A DNA stretch of 64,000 nucleotides from Littorina saxatilis. Lineage: Eukaryota > Mollusca > Gastropoda > Littorinimorpha > Littorinidae. The stretch lies in assembly GCF_037325665.1 (NCBI RefSeq), contig NC_090261.1:35138552-35202551 (forward strand), written 5' to 3'. Position 1 is the stretch's first letter. Every line of letters starts with the position of its first letter. The notes under the pieces are model-generated. The model was not told where the DNA came from. It ran no database searches and saw only the letters and a list, made by a program, of their open reading frames with translations. A program made the translations under genes and the position numbers. Below are positions 13,001 to 26,700 of this stretch, piece after piece.

Positions 13001-16000
13001 TGTCAGATGACATTCAGGAAGAAGGGGCAACTCTTACAAGTTGTTACGCTGGGTCCGTCCACAGGTCATGAAAGCAATCTGTACTTGACGTTCTCAGAGC
13101 ACTTCTTCCCCCGTCTCTGCGTTATCTCCAACAGCTCCCCGCCTTGTGATGTAGCCTGAACATGCTCACCCGTGTTGCCCGACGCTTGTATGGCAAGATT
13201 CTTGGGCCTGTTACCCTGTTGAACAAGCTCCACTCCAAGTGTGAGTGATCTTCAGAGTCGTTTCCTCAGGCAAATGTCTTGAGACACTTTGATTCCTCTT
13301 ATCTTGGTGCGCAGTGTCTGTCTTGTAGCTGTGTATCCGAAGGAGACATCTAGAGACCTCAAGAGCTTGCAGTATGCATGGAAACTGATGTGACTACCAT
13401 ACCCTGTTCAGTTGTCCACCGCTGTTTGACTGGTGATCTGTATGCAGATTGCAGGTGCCATCTTGTTACTGGTAGGGCGGCTCCCCGGTGTGAAGGTTGT
13501 AGCCTCTAACCATTAGCTCTCCATTCCATGTGATGAAGATAACTAGGAGGCTCTAGGCATTCTCCTCACACTCCCAGACTTCTGTGTAGCCGGGCACTGC
13601 TGAATATGGTCAGGCGTGAAGTGTTGGTCTAGTTCCAAGAGCGTTAAACATTAGGTCTTCCTCAGTCCGTCAGGAGGTGGTAGACAGGCAATGGGGGGCG
13701 GGAGCTGTCCTTCCGGTGCTGAAGCATCGCTACAGGCAGTTTGCAGCACTGAATACTGGTAGTCAAAATGCATGAAGCCACCATCATGATGGGGAACCCT
13801 GGCAAAGATAGTGGTGGGAGGGGCCCAGTTCTGTCAACAGCCATGTTTCGGGGTCACCTCAAGGGAGAGGTTGCAGACGAGGCTGTAGCTACCTCAGGGA
13901 GATTCTACTCATGTTACGCCCAGTGGACGTCTTGCCTGACAGCTGGAGGGTCTGTCATAAGCTGTCGCAACGATCCAGGGCAAAAAAGGAAGCCTGTCTC
14001 TTCCTGTGCTTTCTGGAGGAATTCCCCCAGAGCGCCTGACATTGTCTGTTTGGTAATGTCTACGTATATATAAATACATGTCAATATGACTTAATTCCCC
14101 CTCGTACTGATAACGGCATGGTTGTGCCAAGAGTTTATCCAGTACCTTTCTCATGAGAGTAGCCGCTCTGTCTAGGAGGCATAGTTAATTGTGTGTTGTA
14201 ACAACATCCGTTCAGCAAATATGTTATATTTTCCATAATATGAAATGATAAACATTGTATCCCTTGTATGAACCTGACTAGAGCCAGTGTTATTTAAGGG
14301 CGGCCTCTTATTGTTAGGTCCTGTTGTCTACTTCTGAGAACCTAGTCGTAGGATTAGGTGACAACAGTAGAGATGTGGCCTTGTTAAAGGTCAGAGGCTT
14401 AGGTTTTGCCTACGAACCAGGAATAAGTAGAGGCATGACAACATTATAGGAAGCTCACCTGTGAGTATTATTCAGAGCCTTGCTCGATCTTGCATGTTGT
14501 GAAAACTCAGCTGAGTGTAATACTCATGTGTTAACAACCAAGTTTATTCATGCCCCTAAGGCATGGTTTCAACTGTATATTATTCATAACATGTCATTCA
14601 AGTGTAATGTACATCAATTGTGCACTGGAACAGAACATAAGTATATATGTGTGCCTGTTCTAATTGAATTTGAAGAGCTGTCTCCTGGCACTGTGGTATC
14701 AACAGATTTTAGCTGAGTGTAAATCTCAAAGTGTAAACACTTGAGTTTAACCATAAGTTAAATCTTTTACCACTCAGATAGCTGATTTAAACACTCCATG
14801 AAAATGGAATTTGTAACATCAACTGACTTCTTTGATACCCTTTGCCAAGAAAAAAGGATTATATCCCAATAAAGATGTCCCATCTGTGTTTGCATACACT
14901 TTAATTCTTCCTTGTCAATTTAAAAAAAAAAAAAAAAAAATTTTTTTTTTTAATATATATTTACTCATATATAATGTGTATGTATGCACGCATACAAGTT
15001 TACAAGTTAATCAAGTTAAGTTGGCAAGGAAAGTATTCTTTATCCAATTTGAAGAAGTACCACCACGTGGTCTCTGTGAGTCCACCATGATCATCTGATA
15101 AAAATACCAAAACCATAATCTGCCAACCGCAGAAAACACCGTTTCCCAGAAACATAGGAGAGAGAATTACTTGCCTTTCTCTGAGAGTAAAGGAAGTTCC
15201 CTCCGTAATATTCCCGGAGGCGCATGTCTCAATCTCAGTGTTTGGTTTTCTTTCCAAGCGGGCGAGGTTTGTTGTTATTCTTCGATACAACCCGCTTTCA
15301 GTTCTATCAGCGTTCAAGCGTACTGCGGTCCGTATCTACGCTGCCCGCAAAAGTCATCGCAGTTTGTAATGACCGAAGTATTCATACGCCGTATGTAACA
15401 TTCGCGGGCGCTCTGTGCCTTCAGTTCAATCAGCGTTCAAGCGTACTGCGTTCCGTATCTACGCTGCCCGCAAGAGTCATCGCAGTTTGTAATGACAGAA
15501 GTATTCATACGCCGTATGTAACCTTCGCGGGCGCTCGGTACTTTGTACGCCTAAAAATTCGGATCAGAAATGCGCTTCCGGTCGGGATAACGCACCTTGT
15601 AAACCTCGCTGTTGTCGATAAAAAGCTGTTAAAACGCAAAAAACTTCTGGGTAATTTCGAAGTTGAAGGTCTTGTTCGTATTTCTACATTGATGTGTAGG
15701 GTGACCTGCCGTTGCTTTCCATTGAAAGCTGCAAGGTAAGTTATCGTTCGCGGAGTTCTATTGCGTCAATGAAACCGGTCCAACCGCTGTAAATATCTGT
15801 TCGACATTCGTAACGACTGAGTAAAGAATAGTTGTCGTTCAATTGCATGTTCACTAGTTTTAAAAGACAAGTAACGGAGCCTGTTAGGCTCTGTGTGTCA
15901 ACAAGGTATCATTGATGATTGAAGTACCTTCTACTTATGACCAAGTAACTTTGTTACATTTTAAGCCGTTTCACTTTCATTTTCACGGTTCGTTACGTTG

Positions 16001-19000
16001 TTCAACGTGATGAATCATTGAATGTATACGGGCGTAGTAATCGCCCTTAAAAAGGAAAGCCCAAACCGTGATTGAAGGTGAAAGTTGTAGTTCCTGTGAA
16101 GGAAGTCTTCTTAGACGGGAAAGGTCTAAATACACGTCTAGCTCCCCGTAGCAAGAAATTGAAACTGGGGATTATGGGCATTGGCACATGCGCAGAGAGG
16201 TACTACCGACAAAGGGAGACTACTCCCCTAAATGGTATACCGACGGAAATCTAGAGTTAGCGACCTTGTTTACAGTCTAGTACTGGTAACATAGGACGCT
16301 TCTCAGTCTAGCACTCGTAAGTAAGGTAACTCCTATTAGTTAAATTGAGGTGATGTATTCGAAAGAAATATGTATTTTCATTCCTACCTGGAAAGCTGTG
16401 AGCATGGCAATGACATCAACCTCCTGTTCCCAGATCATCTGCCAGAAGTCCTGTGTTGTGTCTGGCAGCGGTGCCTGCGTTGCTACGAACCACCAGTCCA
16501 TATGGGCTGCTGACAACTGCACAATCATAACAACAAAAGTTTTTTTAGTTTTCCAAAAACAGATAGACTGCTAACATTCCAAAATTCAGAATAAAAAAAC
16601 AAGAATTGTAGGTTTAATGGAATGTTTATTGTTAACAAAACAAAACATTACATTAATATTTTTATTTTTTTAAAATTGTTTTTAGATATCAGAGCACTGA
16701 AGTTCAGTATTTCAATACTTTCCAACCATACAATACTCCGCCATCCTCCAGGCAATGAGCGTGTACATGATTCAAAGTTCACACCAATTTGTTTCAGTTT
16801 TGCTCAATAATCAATACAGCAGTCCCTGCAATGTACGGCCCCCGGCGTGAGCGGACACCTGACATGTACGGACACATTTGCTTGGCACGGAGTGTTTTCC
16901 TTCTATATTTGCCCCCCCTTAAACGGACACCTGCAAAACGTGGACGCGGACACTCATTTTCGGTCCCAACAGCAGGTCATACCTCCAATGTACGGACAGA
17001 CCATCGTCAAATTTTCACCACAACAAAATCGATAACAGAGCAGTCCGGCTCTTGGTACAAAGATCACAGCCGCAATGGTGTGATGACAGTCACTGATAAC
17101 TTGAGTGCACGTGTACCCATCGTGTGTCTGTGTGTAACCTCTTTCATTGACAAGATACTCTTGTTTCCCCTCAGCCTTGACCAGTGAGTCGGTTGCCTAA
17201 TCTATGAACCCTTCAGTTGTCTTGCTTTGTCAAAAGTTACGACACAGTCAACTGGTTTTGCTCTGAGTGAACAGTGCAGCTGGTCTCTCTGCCCACAGCC
17301 CCCAACAGTACATGGCTGGAGGGAGTGAGAGAGAGAAAGGGGGGAGGGGGGTGGAGGGTTAGCTGGCTAAACTCTGTGGGGTGTCCGGTGTCACCGCATG
17401 TCAGCAGGAAGAGCATTGGAGAGAAATAGAGAGGTGTACTCTTCCACACAATTTCCAAGCATCAGTTGTCACGGCTTGGGGTAGGCATTAGTGAGGGAGA
17501 GTGGGAGCTGTGTTATGTACAGTGTATTTCCGACTGAAGAGTGAAAAGTCACTGCCATGCCACATGATCGGCATGCAGTCAATAAAGCCAGACAAGAAAC
17601 AAATAAATTACTTGATTATGACATGCAGCTCTATCTGCTGCTATTTATTCAAACTGGTTTTCAAGCTTATTCTTGCAAAGCATCTGCACACGCTCCTCTG
17701 TGCTGTGTTTGTGTGGCTGCTTTCGTATGTCAGAGCATGGTGAGTGTGTTCACTGCCTTGAGGATTTATTTTATCTCTTCTTTTCAACACTTTTCATACA
17801 AATCATTTTTACAGAACGTTTAAAGAAGTATTAGGAGTTTATTGTTATTGTTTAGTAGCCACAAGAAGTGATTAGCATAGACTCAATCCTGTTGTTTGTG
17901 TGTCTCTGTGTGAGTGTATGGGGGAGGGGGTGGTGTGGTCACCCCTCCCGTGACCGGACACCTGCAATGTACGGACAGTTTTGCTATGGCCCAAGGGTGT
18001 CCGTTCATGAGAGGGACTGCTGTACTAGCCTTCTGACACAGGGCTTAGAAATTAATAATTTTGAACTTTCACAGAATTGACAGTCAGATTCCTGATCATT
18101 GATTTATGAAGTGTCAGCCTTGTTAATACAGTATCTGTCAACTTTCACTTGCCAACCTACTTTCCTCAAATTCACAGACAAATGTGCACAAATATGTCAT
18201 TCCACAAGTATACTTTTAAAGTATCTCAACAGTTTACACACTGTTGTTAACAGTTAGATGAACTGTTCTTGCGCCTGTACCTTGATATGAGAAGCATTAA
18301 CATAGCCATCAGGATTGTCTTTCCTGGTAGTCAGTTTCACTCGAGTGGCGTCGTATGGCAGAACGTCTTTGAAACGATTCCTGGACTGGTTGTGAGAAGC
18401 CTTGGCAACATTGCACACCTGATGCGCTGCTTTTTTGGGAATCTCCTCAAACTCCATAAATACTTGACCATCTGAGATCTTGCTTTCCAGAATTTTACGC
18501 TGAAAGCAGACAATACAACATGCAAGTCAAATTGTCAATGGGAAAGTTTTTGTAACAAATTAAAAAAAAGTTTCATCAACAACGCTATCAACACAACTGC
18601 AGTGATCAGTAAAAAAAAAAATCCGTTAAGAAAGAAGTTTTAGTAAAGAACACACAACAAAAACATTCACCACCACCAACACATGAATGATCAAACATAT
18701 AAACAAGCGAACACCAACAAAGGTACACACAACAACTATCTCATATAAACAGACACACTTAAACCCTCAAAGCTGAACTGAATTGCATGTTTTACTTGAT
18801 GTGGTCAATAGATAACACAACATTCTGTCACATTATTTCAGTGATTTGATGAAACAGTCACTAAACAATCAAAACAATTACAATTTGACAGAACGTCACT
18901 GCTAATGCAGACATGGGAACCCCTGTTTTGCACTCAGAGTTTTCTCGAGCAAACTTTGTGTATTTTCAGAAAAAATTAGCATACCCCAAACAGCATTTGA

Positions 19001-22000
19001 ACATCCATGATTTAAACATGTTTCACACGCTTCCGTTGCTATGTTAATCAAATTTACCAAAACGTTTAAAACAAATGCTTCTTTCAATCAATGAATGTTT
19101 ACTGACAAAAATTCTAATCATGTGTTAAAATACTGGATTGGCTTTGGGATGTGCTTGTGAAGAAAAGAAGTCTAGGAATTGTTCTCGTCGTATTTTTTCC
19201 CACTAACCATACTTCTCGTATTCTAGACGATCATGCGTACAAAATACGGCGAAAACGTATGGGTTCCCAGGTCTGCTAATGCTATAGCAGGCATGGGAAT
19301 TGAAAATTGTAAAAAAGGCGGAAAATTTATAACTGAAGACGCGAAGCGTCAAGTCGACGGCGCAAAGCGCCTAGCCTTACTAGGGGGGTCCGGGGGCATG
19401 CCCCCCCGGAAAAAAAATTTCTCCAAAGAACCCAGATGGTGCAATCTGGTGTCATCTGAGCTCCAAGTTTGCCATTAAATTCTGTTTTTAGAATTAGAGT
19501 TTTTAGTACAAAAATGTACCAATTTTTGCTTTTTTGAAGAACAAAAATATATACATGTATTATATATGGTTTACATTTGTAAAAAAATTGATCTGTTGAG
19601 ACAAACAGGAAAATGTAACTTGTAACACAATCTGTGCAATCTGGTTTACTTTCAAACATAAAAGTTCAATAACTGAGGCGGGCGGTAGCAGTGCGTGAAC
19701 AAAGTACGGAAAGTTTTCGCGGGCTTTTGCGCAAAGGCCAAAGTAACCGGTGCTTTTTTTGTGTGCCTCCCCCCTTTATTTTTTCGGCGGATACTTTTGC
19801 ATTTTCGGCGGAACAAAAAAAAAATTCGGCGGAAATCCGCCGTTCGGCGGACAATTCCCATGCCTGTATACATACCCTCTCATCCTTGGGTGCCCGACTC
19901 TCGTCATTCATGAGCGCCATGACCACAGAGTGCGACAGGGTCAGGCCGTTCATAGCAGCCATCTTCAGTGGACCCATGTTCATCTGCCTCCCTGTGCCAT
20001 TCTGCAAACATTGTCAAATCAAAATCAATGTGAATCTGTTTGATCGTTCAGTTTTTGATTTAAGGTGTTGTATGATGTTATCAACTTTATATTCCTGAAA
20101 AGAGCTTATGCTAGTTACAGTTACAGGAGAAGTCTGACAAAGGGGTTCACTGTATGACTGTCCGCTGAAATGTGAGAAATAAGTCTGTTTTGATGTTAAC
20201 CAGCAGCTGGAAACACCGCTCACTCTACCAGTTAGAAGTCAGGATTATTATCCTTTTAACAAACATTTGCGTGGAGACAATTCAATTTGTAAGAAACAGT
20301 ATGGCTATAACAAAAGAATACTGCATGAGTGCATTTTGTTCTTACTTTATCCCAGCATAAGTCACACCATTAGAAATCAAATGTTCCACACATGAAACCC
20401 GCCTTACACATACTCTGCTACCTTTCTGACTTGCTTGTCTGCTTGGTTGTCTGATTGCTTTCTTGCTTTTTCTTAACGTCACAGTTTTTAAAGAGACGAG
20501 ATGTACTCACCCTGATGGAGTCAGTGTCACTGCCAGACTCCACTCCAGGGTCCTCCTCCTCCACCCTACTCCTTCTCTCCTCCTCTTCTTCCTCCTCCGC
20601 ATGAGGCATGCCAGAATCCGCTTCGCTGCTGGATTCCGCCATACTGTGTGTCTCTGCATGCTTTTCCTCCCTCTCTCCCCCTCCCCCTGTGGGTGGTAAC
20701 ACAGCCATCACTGTCTCTGCAGACACGCTGGACGGTGGTGGCACCACCTGAGCGAGATCTATAGACAGCCTTTCTCGTGGGGGCAAGTCTGGCACAAGTT
20801 CTTGAGGGGAGGTGTACATAGGGGGTTTGTTGCCAGGGTAAGGGGGTGGGTCTCCCAGTTTCTCAAGAATCTCCTGCATCTCTGAGCTGCTATCTTCACT
20901 GCATGGAACAGGCAGTCCAGCGTAAACGTGTGTCTCTGAAAGTGTGCTTGTGTCCGATGCAGGGGTTGACTGCTGGGACGTAATGGAAGTGTCTGATGGC
21001 TGTTCACTAACTGGGGTGAGATTTACCGGGTCTGTGGCGGGTTTGGGTTCGGAAGACTCACGGAAGCTCTTTCGAGACCCGCGGATTGAGCCCGATCGGG
21101 CGATCATCATGCGACGGAAGCTCTCTCTGAGCGTCGCCACTTCTTTGGTTTTGGACTGGGGCGGAGCTTCCTTGGGACCCAGCATGCGGATGTGGATCTG
21201 TGATTGGCTCTCACGCTGTGACAGCTTGCAGGCATCGTCCGAACTCTCGTCCGACTCTTTGGCGTGGAAGGTGGTGTAGGAATGTTCGCTGGAAGTGTCG
21301 TCCTGATCAACGGCGCCAGGAGAGTCCACCACCTGCAAGTGGGCCAAGTTCGGCGCCAACAGAGCATCCCCGGTCACCCCACCCTCCGAAACTGCCGGGG
21401 GAACACCAGCCATAGCCAACACATCACTACCAGCTTCAGCCCCACTTTGTGAGGGGGAGCCACTGTCCAGAGCTGCAGCAGACAGTGCAGGATTTGATGA
21501 CGCCAAGTCTGTAGGGTCACTGGGACTTCCCATTGCCTGTGACGCAAGGTCAGGGGTGCTGGTACTGGTACGAGGGTACGGCGGTGGCGGGCGGAAATGG
21601 TAAGCAAGAGTGTCTGTAGTGATCAGCGTCTCACTGCCAGACCCAGTGGTGGTGAACTGCTCCCCTTGTGGGGGCTGGACGTTCAGCTCTGGAGAACTGT
21701 ACGTCGTGTGAACGCTGGTCAAGTTACCCCCACCCCTCTCCCCGCCGGCACCCACCCCACCCCTCAAGGCATAGTAGTTGTGCGCATCATGGATGTTGTG
21801 CATGGCGTAGATGTTGTGGTTGTAGCTTCTGATGGCGGCAGCATTGACGTAGTTTCCCTCGTCGTAGACAGGCTGCAAGCTGGACTGTCTGATCTCTGGC
21901 TGGCTATAGGAGATGCCTTCAGGGTGGGTGTACACCTGGGCCTGACCAAGGTTCTGTTGTTGGTGCTGATGGGGCTGCTGCTGGCTTTCCTGTAAACAAA

Positions 22001-23708
22001 AACAACCATTGGTACCGTATTTTACAGACTATAAGGCGCAACTTTTTTTTCTCAATCTTGACCCCTGCGGCTTATTGAACGGAAGCGCCCTATGTGTTGT
22101 TAAAATAGAAATCCCTGGCCAAGTTTCATCTCAGACACCAAAGAGACCGCCTGAGTACCAGTCAAACAACTTGTGATAATGCATGTTTCAGCTACTAGTA
22201 CTACCCTGGCCAAGTTTCTTCTCAAGACATCAAAGAGACCGCCCTAAAGGTTAAACTGGGTCACTGACCCGGTGCAGGGAGTGCTACCCTGGCCAAGTTT
22301 CCTCTCAAGACATCAAAAAGACCGCCCCATAGGTTAAACTGGGTCACTGACCCTGGTGCAGGGAGTGCTACCCTGGCCAAGTTTCCTCTCAAGACATCAA
22401 AAAGACCGCCCCCCCATAGATAAAACTGGGTCATTGACCCCAAGGGGGGGGGGGAAGAAGGTCCTGTCTGTAAACAAGGCCACCCAGCTGACACAAAGGA
22501 CCTGCCTTTGATCTGCACACCAGTGTTTCTTCTCAGACATGAAAGGAGACTTTCCCTGTACCGGGGTCAATGACGGAGTTTTATCTATGATCTATGAGAG
22601 GTGATAGATCATAGATAAAACTCGGTCATTGACCCCGGTGCAGGGAAAGTTTCCTCTCTCAGATTTGAAATGGGAACCACTGTCTGTAAACAAGGCCACC
22701 CAGCTATCACAATGGACCTGCCTTTGATCTCGCGGCACACACAGAGCACAAATATTTCCACTCTGTATTCTTCCTTTGATGTGCGGCTTATAGACCGGAA
22801 GCGCCCAATGTGATGTTTTTTCTCAATTTTACCTCAAATTGTGGGGGTTGCGCCCTATATAACAAAGCGCCTTATAGTCCCGAAAGTACGGTACACTTTC
22901 TTCTTCTTCTTCTGCGTTGATAGGCTGCAACCCCCACTTTGCTCGAGCGGGTGTTTGTGTGAATGACTGTTTTTTTCACCATCATTTAGGCAGCTATACT
23001 CCGTTTTTGGGTGATGCTTGCTGGGTATTTTCATTTTTCTATAACTCACAGAACTCTGACACGGGTTACAGGATCTTTAACGTGCATACTTTGTCTTGTG
23101 CCTGCGTGTACACATGAAGGGGGAAAAGTTGACCTGGGAAATCAAAAATATATCTACTTTTAACCCACCAGACGTGGCTGGGATTCAAACTCCGAACTGT
23201 CCACATGAAAGGCCGACGTCTTAACAACAGCTCAGCAAAATATTTTGATGTATTATCAAACAGTGGAATTTTTTCCTATTAACTTTTAGCTTTACCTTAA
23301 AACTTAAATATAGCACTTTCATTTGTTAAAGAAACAAAGATAATTTGTTCATCAGAAATACATCAGGAGACAATTTTCCTTGTTGCTATAATGACATTAA
23401 AATCTTTGAGTCTTTGAAAAACTACAAACAAATTTCTCAATCGAACAAAATTCTAATTCAGCACCACAACTCAAGAAACAGTAACACCATTCAAATATCA
23501 CTGTTAATCCATACCTGCATGTGAACTTGAATTCTTCGTGTCTGCATCACAATGTCATAGTCAGGACTCGGCCTGTAGGCCGGGAGCATTGCAGCACGAT
23601 TGGCGTACACCGGATCCATCTGAGGGGTTGGGGTCGTAGACCCCTGTGGGGTGGTGCTGACATTATACACATTGCCGTCGACCATCATGTTGTTCTGGCT
23701 GTGTTGTA

Positions 23709-23743
<35 letters not shown>

Positions 23744-26700
23744 AGTTGCTGTTGTTGGATCTCAGAGAGGACAGAATCCAGGCTTTGCTGGGAGTGGCGG
23801 TAGTATTCTTCAGGCGCTACCGCTTGAGGGGTTTCCCCTGTAGAAACACGCATGAGATTAAAAACGAGAGATTTAAGCACCTTTCTTTTCCCATATCCAG
23901 TAATTTATTTTAAGTTCAAGAAGTTCCACACGGACACCTGAGACCTTTATTAAGCTTCTTGTTTAAAAATAAAGAAAGAAATAAAATAAGAAAGAAAGAA
24001 ACACAAACAGAAAGCATAAAAGACAAAAAGTCAGAAAGAAAGAAAGAAAGACAGAAAGAAAGAAAGAAAGAAATCAAAACAGACCTTGCTGGGCCCGCTG
24101 CTCTTGTAAGTAGACCAAGGAAGTCTGTGACTGAGCCTGCAATCCGGAAAACAACCATAAACAAATTTATTTTCACCAATATAAACAACTTCTTATTATC
24201 ATCTCCTTTAACTGAAAGACTAGAAGCATTAGATATCTGTCATGATGCAAGTGCAGGTGACAGACTAACAAGCATCATATGAAACAGAAAAATTCTTAAG
24301 GCTGTGGCATGGGGATGAAGGAAAACATTCAAAATCTGTTGAAAGTTAGCTTTTACCTCCAAATAAGAAACAGATCGCTTCTTAGCTTTAACGGCACCAG
24401 AGATGTCTGAGGTATAAAACAGATGGCAAAACACATCCATTTGCAGACCTGTTTACTTTAAAACCGAAGCAAGAGTACTTTCCCAAACAGTTGAGTGTAT
24501 TTTTCAAAAGGTTGGTGTACTTTGCAATCAAAGCCATATGGGCTAGGGAAAATGTACGCGTGGGTGCAAACGTGTTTGTGTAAGAATAGCATGTCTTGTG
24601 AACACCTTCAGAACTTAACTCCTTCCAATACAACAAGGATAAAACAATTTTATTTACCTGTCAGTGTGTAGCATTATAACCCGTGTCTTCCAAACAGATT
24701 AATAATGAAAAGATGAACTTCGTGAAATAACATCTGCGGTTGACAGTGGCAAGTTCATTTTTACAACCATCTCAGAAAGCATTGCTTCAGCACGGACTAC
24801 AGCCTTTTCTTCTGGCAGGATTAGCTTTGCGGGAATGAACTTTATAATTCCTTGGCAGTTTTCAGCGGATTTCTTTGTAGCAACCTTGTCCAGGTGAGTT
24901 TTGGAACTGCAGTGTCGTTCGATGTCATATTTCCCGGCATAGGCAACGGAGAAATCTGATTTAGGCCTACAATACTTGCGCTGATGGGGTCTATGTCGAC
25001 CAAAAGAGTGGGATTCCCTGTAGGTGGAGTTTCTGTAGGGGGATTTCCTGTATACAGGGAATCCCACAGGGTTTAGTTCCAGTAGTGTTTCGCTGATATC
25101 GCTGAAAGTCACGTGATGCTTTGCGACATCGGTAGAATTTGATGTTTTTCGATCTTCAGTGATAATTCTTTGAAATTCGAGTATGGTTTGCAAGTTTTAT
25201 TGAAAACCTCTAACCTGTGGGATTCCCTGTATACAGGGAATCTCTCTACAGGAACTCCACCTACAGGGAATCCCACTCTTTTGATCGACATGGCCCCATC
25301 AGCAATACTTGCAGTGTGCATAACTGTTTCCCACAGTAGACTCCACAATTCCTGGCTCTTTCTTATATTTCTCCAAGAAAATGTGCTGCTTCTGCTGTTT
25401 AGACTTGATCCAGTCACCCAAAACTGGCAACATTTTCTGCTTCATCAAGTTTTGCCACGATTGTCCAGACGATCGCACGTGCCAACAACTGAACGAGGTT
25501 TGTACAGCTGAAGACTCGCTGTCAGGGTTATCTCCCTTAGACCGAAACTGGTATCAGTTGTACCATCCCGTAATCAGCACACCAACACCAGAAAACGTAT
25601 TCTGGACTTTTTCTTAGTCGTATTTTGTGCGTGTGTCGCGTATTGTCGTACCGATAATAATTCGGCGTACAAAATACGCCCAAATCGTACTGGTAAACAG
25701 GTCTGCATTTGTAAGACGGTTATATTCTGTGCAAAATATGCTCAGCTGATACAACTAACTACATTTAACTGTATCAGAGTATAGGATCTCTTTGTTATTA
25801 CATTTGTATCATACATATACGGCTTGCAAGACAAAACTACTGACCAATTCTTGAGATGAATCCACCGGAGTTATCTGCATTTGCTGGTTATCTCTGCAAG
25901 GCAAAACTAAAGTCAATAAATTCAGGCCTTTGCTTTAAATTTTTCATTTATTTCAACGAAAGTTTAGTAACCAGGTGATTAATAAAAGGTTTTCTGCTGT
26001 TTAGCCAGGCAAGCATCCTAACAGCCATGTTATTTGAAGTTTCTATGTTCTTTCTCCTCCTCTTTTTTTGTTTGTTTGTTTGTTTGTTAAATAACTGCAA
26101 TTCACCCATAACTAGAAAAAGAAAGTGTGCATTCTTCAAACTAAAAACACTTCTGGAATGAAACAGATTTCTCACTGATATGAAAAGCGCCCAGTATATG
26201 TGAAGAATGTTGTAATTCTCAGCATTTGAGACCAACTGTCTTTTTGTCACTCCTTAGTCAAAGGTCAAAACCTTTTGAGGTAACATCAGGGTGCACATAT
26301 CATGAAGTAACAGCAGGCAAGACATGCTTGCAGCTTAACACAAACTGAAACTCCCAGAGCGCTTTAAATATTAACTGGTTGTACTGTATTAGCAAAAAGA
26401 CATGTGAAAATATTGTAGAAATGGCTTGTGTTTGTCAAGTAATTCAGCTTTTAACAGCCATGCTTTGCATGCAAAAACATTGTGAAGCTCAGCCGATGTT
26501 ATGAAATAATGTCTACAATATGATGGGCTGCAGCATAGGGAACAAAATAACACACCAGCTAGTGAACATGCTATCAAACTTTGGAATTGCTACACTCTAC
26601 TTACAAGGCAAAACAAAAACAGCACATAACAAACTTTAAACAAGAGAAACCAAAAAAACTGCTCTCTTATAAGGCGATTTTCAACATCATTCAACAGCAG

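Larger units (their letters stand above)
10209..16373. mobile_element. large unclassified inverted-repeat insertion in PTPN14 intron 17
   Basis: The ends are inverted (TTTCTTTCGAATACATCACC at about 10210-10229 and complement at about 16352-16371). In addition a block of about 200 bp at 9915-10115 is repeated inverted at about 16160-16350 with no difference I could see, which implies a recent event. The interior holds two imperfect 250 bp repeats (about 11230-11480 and 11495-11720), repeats of about 90 bp near 11800-12060 and a SINE scrap, with no recognisable transposase. Superfamily unknown. Confidence 0.55.

Noticed and set aside
20418-20510. Extension of PTPN14 exon 14 beyond 20511
   Set aside because: A good GTGAGT donor ends the exon, and exon 15 continues the conserved protein; the extension is intron.
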